Source of the DNA: an uncultured Magnetococcales bacterium
GTDB taxonomy: Bacteria > Pseudomonadota > Magnetococcia > Magnetococcales > Magnetaquicoccaceae
Length of the DNA: 11,225 nucleotides
Direction of reading: 5' to 3'
Assembly: GCA_903913345.1 (NCBI GenBank)
Contig: CAIWLA010000077.1
Span: 1-11,225, forward strand
Positions 6,970-11,225 of the stretch are shown here, piece after piece. The position numbers and the translations under genes were made by a program. The notes under the pieces are model-generated. The model did not search any database and was not told the origin of the DNA. It worked only from the letters and a program-made list of their open reading frames with translations. Position 1 is the stretch's first letter; each line of letters begins with the position of its first letter.

Positions 6970-8810
6970 CGCCGGAATTTATCCACGACAGACCCCTCTC
7001 CCTGAAACAGATCCACCGTTTCGCGACTCTGGTAGACCGCTTTCTTGCGTTGAACCTCGACCAGGGCATCCCGATACAAAGCGACCTGGGGATCCAGGTG
7101 ACTGGCCTGTTCCAACAGACGTTCCACCCCTTCCAACAATTTTCCCTTGTTCTTGCTGGTGCCCGCTTCCACACTCTGCAACTGGATCTGGGCCTGGTCA
7201 TACCCATTCCTCGCCAACTCCTTGCGTCCAGACAGACAGGGTTCCCCGGCACTCGCCAACTCCAACATGCACCGTTCGAGCAGACGGGAAGCCCCCTCCG
7301 CATCGCCCTTGGCAGCCAGTGCCATGGCCTCTCCCCGCACCTGTCTGGCCTTCTCGAATTGGCCGATTCGCTCTGTCAATATCTTGAAATCATGTAACTC
7401 TTTGACCGATGGAATGTTCTCCCCGACCCAGGTCATGACCAGACCACCCCGTTGATCCTCTCCCTTGTCCATCATGCGACCCGCATATTTGAGAAGCAAT
7501 CCGGTCATCCGACCTTCCACACCCTGTGCCGTGTTGGCATCGCCACCGGTCAGGATATCCAGACTTTTCCGAAAATGGGTCAAGGCATCCGGGACATTGC
7601 CTCCATCCAGCAATGATGCCCCTTGTTCCAGATGGGCCAACCCATATTTTTCCCGGATCAACCCCTTTTGATCGGGGGTCAGATCCTTTTCATTGGCCAA
7701 CATCTCCTCATATTTGGGCAACACCTTGTAATATTGCCCCTCCCGTTCGGTACGGGCCAACTCCTCCAGACGAACGCTTAATTTGGAAGGAAACCAGTGC
7801 CACGGATCCATCCACCCCACGGCCGCCCCCCCCAGCAAAAGGGCAACCAGCAGATAACCGGTCACCGAACTCCTGGCAGCAGCAGGAGCCTCTATCCGCA
7901 CCTCCACCTTGGGCTGAACGGCAGAGGCCACAGACGCCTCCTCCGGGGCATTTTTCAAACGAAAGATCATCTGGGTCTTGCCCAGACGAATGCGATCCTT
8001 GTGCTGAAGGGTCCGCTGGTCGCAGGCTTCACCGTTGACATACAGTTTGCTTTCCGAACCCTTCTGGACCGTAATGAGGTGGGCATCCCCCTCACGGTAG
8101 ATCATCGCATGTTTCCGGGATACCGTGGCATCGTCCAGGACAAAATCGCACTCCAGGGAGCGTCCGATCACCACCGCCTTGCCGCTGAACTCCTGAGAAG
8201 CCCCAACGTGGGCACCGGCCACAATCTCCAGAATAAATTCCGACTGCCCGCCGTCAAACAGGATTGTCCGCCCTTCATGATCCAACTCTGCCGACTGGGC
8301 AGGGGCCTCCGGGATGGATGGAGAGGAATGGAGGGCGGTCACCGGCGGCAGGGGATGCACAGGCATGACAATCGGCGGAGGGGGTGGAGCGGAAGGAGGA
8401 GAAACCGGCGGCGATGGCGGGGCAGTCTGGTCGAGAGGCCGCCCTTCAGGAGTCGGCCTCTTGGGCGGCAGGAGCACCGTCATGGCATCACCTGACTCCC
8501 CCCCCTCTCCCAGCGTCAATACCAGGGAGACATCCCCCAACTGGTAGATTTCACCCGGAACCATCTCCTGGTCTGTCTTGAGGAGATGCCCCCGGAAGAA
8601 AACACCATTATGACTTCCCTCATCGCAAATCCGATACTCCCCCCCCGACCCGATAAAAATACGGGCATGTACACGGGAAAGGGTATTATTGTCAATATGT
8701 ATATCGCATTTCTCACCGCGTCCCAGAATATGGACCGGTTGGTCGAGGAGAAACGTCTGCGACTCCCCGTCTGGCGTACTGATCTCAATTCGTGCATTAT
8801 TGTTTTCCAT
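6966..8810 (-). CDS. Tandem-FHA transmembrane protein with TPR-like C-terminus
   Basis: A 614-residue protein. FHA domain 1 (about 8-100) has GR at 30-31, SRVH at 45-48 and NG at 68-69. A Pro-rich linker at about 115-170 follows. FHA domain 2 (about 192-286) has GR at 216-217, SRKH at 231-234 and a VNG turn at 258-260. These are the residues FHA domains use to bind phosphothreonine peptides, so both look functional. One membrane helix lies at about 316-334 (VTGYLLVALLLGGAAVGWM), placing FHA domains in the cytoplasm and the C-terminal 275 residues in the periplasm. That part is helical with TPR-like units (AHLEQGASLLDGGNVPDALT near 392-411, also near 497-525). ATG 8810 has AGGA nine bases upstream; a TTG at 8819 abuts that site and is unlikely. 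It overlaps the following gene by ATGA. No kinase is visible in the window. Confidence 0.9.
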   Translation of the reverse strand: MENNNARIEISTPDGESQTFLLDQPVHILGRGEKCDIHIDNNTLSRVHARIFIGSGGEYRICDEGSHNGVFFRGHLLKTDQEMVPGEIYQLGDVSLVLTLGEGGESGDAMTVLLPPKRPTPEGRPLDQTAPPSPPVSPPSAPPPPPIVMPVHPLPPVTALHSSPSIPEAPAQSAELDHEGRTILFDGGQSEFILEIVAGAHVGASQEFSGKAVVIGRSLECDFVLDDATVSRKHAMIYREGDAHLITVQKGSESKLYVNGEACDQRTLQHKDRIRLGKTQMIFRLKNAPEEASVASAVQPKVEVRIEAPAAARSSVTGYLLVALLLGGAAVGWMDPWHWFPSKLSVRLEELARTEREGQYYKVLPKYEEMLANEKDLTPDQKGLIREKYGLAHLEQGASLLDGGNVPDALTHFRKSLDILTGGDANTAQGVEGRMTGLLLKYAGRMMDKGEDQRGGLVMTWVGENIPSVKELHDFKILTERIGQFEKARQVRGEAMALAAKGDAEGASRLLERCMLELASAGEPCLSGRKELARNGYDQAQIQLQSVEAGTSKNKGKLLEGVERLLEQASHLDPQVALYRDALVEVQRKKAVYQSRETVDLFQGEGSVVDKFRR

Positions 8811-8942
8811 TGGACACAATCCTGCGAGTCAAAGAAATATCAGGGGATTCATGCCGACCAGTCTGAAAAGCTACCATACCTTTTCTCTCTTTACCACCCG
8901 AAAAAAAGGGACTCGCCATTCTGATCTGCATTTTTCAGTCAC
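8811..8942. other. Intergenic gap before the FHA gene; likely promoter region, none resolved
   Basis: These 132 bases separate the reductase gene from the FHA gene and are the natural place for a promoter of the FHA/beta-helix pair. On the minus strand there is a seven-T run (8901-8907) flanked by CCC and CGGG, and a TATGGT hexamer near 8871-8876. No well-matched -35 box sits at the right distance, so no promoter is called. No convincing terminator for the upstream gene is seen. Confidence 0.3.
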
Positions 8943-9692
8943 TCAAACCAACCCCCGCCCGCCATCCACATGCAACATATCCCCGGTGACAAACCGGGCG
9001 GTCAACAGATAACGGATGGCCTGCAATACCGCAGAAGGTCCCGCCTGTCGGGCCAACGGGGTGCGAGAGAGGAGCCGCTGAAAGTTGGCCTCTCCCTCTT
9101 TGGGCAAAACGGCTCCGGGGGCAATGCCATTCACCCGTACCGAAGGGGCCAGCTCACGGGCCAAGGCCCGCGTCGCCATGATCAACCCCGCCTTGCTCAC
9201 ACTGTAAGCGACATGACCCGCCAGGGGCCGTTCCCCCCAGATATCGCATATCTGGATGATCTGCCCCTCCTCCATCCCCCCCTTCATCCGTTCGCCCACC
9301 CGCATGGACAGCCACACCGGCCCGTGCAGATTGACTCGATAGAGGTACTCCAATGCCGCCCAGGTCGTCTCTTCCAGGGAGGTCGGCAAAAAAAGGCTGG
9401 CATTGTTGATCAGCAGATGGGGAACCCCCCACGCCTCTTCCACGGCGTGGAGCAGGCGATCAATCTGTGCGGGATCGCTGATGTCCAACGGAAAGGGCTG
9501 GGCGATACCACCCTGCGCCCGAATCCCGGCCACCACCCCCTCGGCCTGCTCGACAGAGCGGTGATAGACCACCGCCACCCGATAGCCCAGGCTGGCCAGA
9601 TCCCGGCAGATGATCGCCCCCAGATGACAGCCCCCCCCGGTCACCAGGGCGATCCCGCCCGCAGGGGGCGATGGCAAGATGGCGCGATTCAT
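8943..9692 (-). CDS. Short-chain dehydrogenase/reductase, pteridine-reductase (FolM/PTR1) type
   Basis: A 249-residue classical-length SDR. The NAD(P)-binding loop is TGGGCHLG at 18-25, followed by NNAS at 96-99, the catalytic YxxxK as Y163-SVS-K167, and PG at 192-193. The usual catalytic serine is replaced by Asp150 (IICRD-like context QICDIWG). That Asp, with NNASLF and the RVNGIAPGAVLP segment, is characteristic of pteridine reductases such as PTR1 and FolM, which reduce dihydropterins with NADPH. Members of that group usually have Arg in the glycine loop (TGxxxRxG); here it is His23, so cofactor preference could differ. There is no signal or membrane segment, so the protein is cytoplasmic. 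It starts 15 bases after the xerD stop and lacks a clear Shine-Dalgarno, suggesting dependence on upstream translation. Substrate is inferred, and another SDR substrate remains possible. Confidence 0.88.
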   Translation of the reverse strand: MNRAILPSPPAGGIALVTGGGCHLGAIICRDLASLGYRVAVVYHRSVEQAEGVVAGIRAQGGIAQPFPLDISDPAQIDRLLHAVEEAWGVPHLLINNASLFLPTSLEETTWAALEYLYRVNLHGPVWLSMRVGERMKGGMEEGQIIQICDIWGERPLAGHVAYSVSKAGLIMATRALARELAPSVRVNGIAPGAVLPKEGEANFQRLLSRTPLARQAGPSAVLQAIRYLLTARFVTGDMLHVDGGRGLV

Positions 9693-9707
9693 CGGAGAGC
9701 CATCGCG

Positions 9708-10613
9708 TCACGCACGGGGATGAAACCGGGCATGAACCTGTTTCATCCGCACCTTGGCCACATGGGTATAGATCTCCGTGGTGGAAATATCCGCATGGCC
9801 CAGCATCATCTGGATGGCCCGCAGATCGGCATCGTGGTTGAGCAGATGGACGGCAAACGAGTGCCGCAATAAATGGGGAGAGATCGGTTTGAGAATGCCC
9901 GCATTGACCGCATGACGGCGAATGATATACCAGAAATTTTGCCGGGTCATGGCCCCTCCCCGTGCGGTCACAAAGAGGGCCGTGGTATTCTGTCCCGCCA
10001 GCAGTACAGGACGCGAGGCCCGCTGATAGTGGGCCACCCGTTCCAGGGCCATCTCCCCCACCGGCACCACCCGCTCTTTGTCCCCCTTGCCGATCACCCG
10101 CACCATGCCAAAATGGTCATCCAGACCGTCCGTGGTCAGATTGACCAACTCGGAGACCCGCAACCCGGTGGCATACAACAGTTCCAGCATGGCGGCATCC
10201 CGCAACCCCAGTTCCGTCCCCTGTTCTGGCGCGGCCAAGAGGGCACTCACCTCGGCTTCATCAAAAATTTTGGGCAGCGCACGATGGGATTTGGGCGAAC
10301 GGATCAGACGGGTCGGATCGTCACTGCGCTGCTCGGTCACCAACAGATGACGACACAGGCGGCGAATGGCCGACATTTTGCGCGCCACAGTGGTCGCCGT
10401 CATCTTTTGGTGAAACAGATGCTCCAAAAAATTGGCCAAATCCTCCGGGGTCACGGTGGCAAGCGTCACCGTCCCGCTGGCCCGTCTTTGCTGGGCCAGA
10501 AATTCTGAAAGTCCTTCCAGATCCAAACGGTATGCCTCCAATGTATTGTCAGACAACCCTTGTTCAACCAGAAGATCATCCAAAAAATCTCGAATCAGGT
10601 CGGAATCTGGCAT
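9708..10613 (-). CDS. xerD: Tyrosine recombinase XerD
   Basis: A 301-residue tyrosine recombinase, the expected length for XerD, which with XerC resolves chromosome dimers at dif under FtsK control. The N-terminal SAM-like DNA-binding domain covers about 1-95 (GLSDNTLEAYRLDLEGLSEF). The catalytic domain carries the full set: Arg152 (TGLRVSEL), Lys176 (GKGDKER), His247 and Arg250 (HLLRH), His273 (LGH) and nucleophile Tyr282 (IYTHV). The C-terminus ends HPRA like XerD proteins, and DLRAIQMMLGHADISTTEIY is close to E. coli XerD, so XerD is preferred over XerC or an integron or phage integrase. The ATG at 10613 overlaps the methyltransferase stop (TGATG) and has GGAG six bases upstream. The frame stays open further upstream, but that part overlaps the methyltransferase and is not XerD-like. 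No dif site was recognised in the window. Confidence 0.95.
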   Translation of the reverse strand: MPDSDLIRDFLDDLLVEQGLSDNTLEAYRLDLEGLSEFLAQQRRASGTVTLATVTPEDLANFLEHLFHQKMTATTVARKMSAIRRLCRHLLVTEQRSDDPTRLIRSPKSHRALPKIFDEAEVSALLAAPEQGTELGLRDAAMLELLYATGLRVSELVNLTTDGLDDHFGMVRVIGKGDKERVVPVGEMALERVAHYQRASRPVLLAGQNTTALFVTARGGAMTRQNFWYIIRRHAVNAGILKPISPHLLRHSFAVHLLNHDADLRAIQMMLGHADISTTEIYTHVAKVRMKQVHARFHPRA

Positions 10614-11225
10614 CACTCGCTCCGTTCGGTGTGACCGTGGCGATAACGGGAGGCAAATCCCTGGGAAAGGGGGCGACTGTGGGGCGTCAGGACAGAGGTC
10701 GATGTAGAAATCGACGTTGTGGCATAGACTACCTTTTCCGCTTCGCATAGAATGACCCCCCCCAAAGGAGCGAACCAGCGGCTGCCCGCCTTTTCCCAGG
10801 CCGGGGCGAAGCGGGGAAAATATTTTTCTGCCACAGGAGGCATGAAAAGTGCGAAGCGGGATTGACGGGGAATAAACAACGACTCCGTCAGCATCCCGGT
10901 CAGTTGTCCGGGGGAGAAGGAACGACCCTGACCAAAGGGTGTGGAGTGCCATCGCGCCCACAGACCGCCTCGGTTGGGGACCATGATCAACAGTCGGCCA
11001 CCCGGTTCCAGGACGCGCCAGGTCTCCCGAAGGGTCGCTTCGGGAGAGGCACTGCCCTCCAGAAAATGGGCCATGATCACCTGGTTGAACTGTTGATCGG
11101 CAAAAGGGAGGGCATCGGGACGTATCTGGGCCACCCGATTCGGCTCTCCCCTGGGCCAGGCCAGCACGCCCATCTCGGCTGGAGAGGCCCCAATGGGTCG
11201 GCCACGCCGTTCTTTTGGCAAAGAA
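10613..11225 (-). CDS. SAM-dependent methyltransferase, N-terminus cut by window edge
   Basis: The last 204 residues or so of a class I methyltransferase; the frame is open to the window edge, so the start and the glycine-rich SAM-binding motif lie outside. Visible are LPFADQQFNQVIMAHFLE (post-motif region with the acidic/aromatic signature), RETWRVLEPGGRLLIMVPN (motif III, typical of Methyltransf_11) and GLWARWHSTPFGQGRSFS. The last segment, plus the later PAWEKAGSRWFAPLGGVIL, matches a family I know from alphaproteobacteria, where it often lies near a glyoxalase II gene. Its substrate is unknown. The final 35-40 residues (TTSISTSTS onward) look low-complexity and poorly conserved. The stop overlaps the xerD start as TGATG, so the two are probably translated from one message. 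Confidence 0.88.
   Translation of the reverse strand, partial: SLPKERRGRPIGASPAEMGVLAWPRGEPNRVAQIRPDALPFADQQFNQVIMAHFLEGSASPEATLRETWRVLEPGGRLLIMVPNRGGLWARWHSTPFGQGRSFSPGQLTGMLTESLFIPRQSRFALFMPPVAEKYFPRFAPAWEKAGSRWFAPLGGVILCEAEKVVYATTSISTSTSVLTPHSRPLSQGFASRYRHGHTERSE

Noticed and set aside
9708..10613. Phage or island integrase, which would imply a mobile element
   Set aside because: Motif spacing, length and the HPRA end fit housekeeping XerD, and no tRNA, attachment site or phage gene is present.
10614..10961. N-terminal extension of XerD to 10961
   Set aside because: The extra residues overlap the methyltransferase in another frame and do not resemble XerD. ATG 10613 gives the standard length and a good ribosome binding site.

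Overview
All convincing genes in this window lie on the minus strand, so the natural reading order is from the right end to the left. Coding density is very high, base composition is moderately GC-rich, and several gene pairs share ATGA- or TGATG-type junctions. The truncated methyltransferase at the right edge belongs to a family I know mainly from alphaproteobacteria (a WAR...TPFG.G..FS core). XerD, a pteridine-reductase-type SDR and an Mla-type transporter point to a Gram-negative proteobacterium with an outer membrane. My best inference is an alphaproteobacterium or a relative such as the Magnetococcia; no rRNA or other taxonomic marker is present to settle it.

Right block (11225 to 8943): the C-terminal part of a SAM-dependent methyltransferase, xerD (site-specific recombinase, complete active site) and a FolM/PTR1-like short-chain reductase. 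The first two genes overlap by TGATG and the third starts 15 bases after xerD, so they are probably co-transcribed.

Middle block (8810 to 4585): two large genes overlapping by ATGA. The first encodes two cytoplasmic FHA (phosphothreonine-reading) domains, a proline-rich linker, one membrane helix and a TPR-like helical part outside. The second encodes an exported protein with a GNA1162/DUF799-like domain, a fibronectin-III-like domain, a right-handed beta-helix and C-terminal TPR-like helices. They look like a two-protein module linking a cytoplasmic phospho-signal to an envelope structure. I do not recognise this combination as a named system.

Left block (4403 to 1): a small lipoprotein, a possible 13-residue leader peptide, MlaE-like permease, MlaF-like ATPase, MlaD-like MCE protein, a TPR lipoprotein and a truncated protein of unknown family. 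From mlaE onward this reads as one operon for lipid movement across the envelope. No MlaC or MlaB is visible. The most striking point is that the MlaF homologue keeps Walker A but has lost the signature motif, the Q-loop glutamine, the Walker B glutamate, the D-loop and the H-loop histidine. It should bind nucleotide poorly or bind it without normal hydrolysis.

No tRNA, rRNA, CRISPR array, insertion sequence or plus-strand gene could be supported. No gene-free stretch exceeds about 180 bases.
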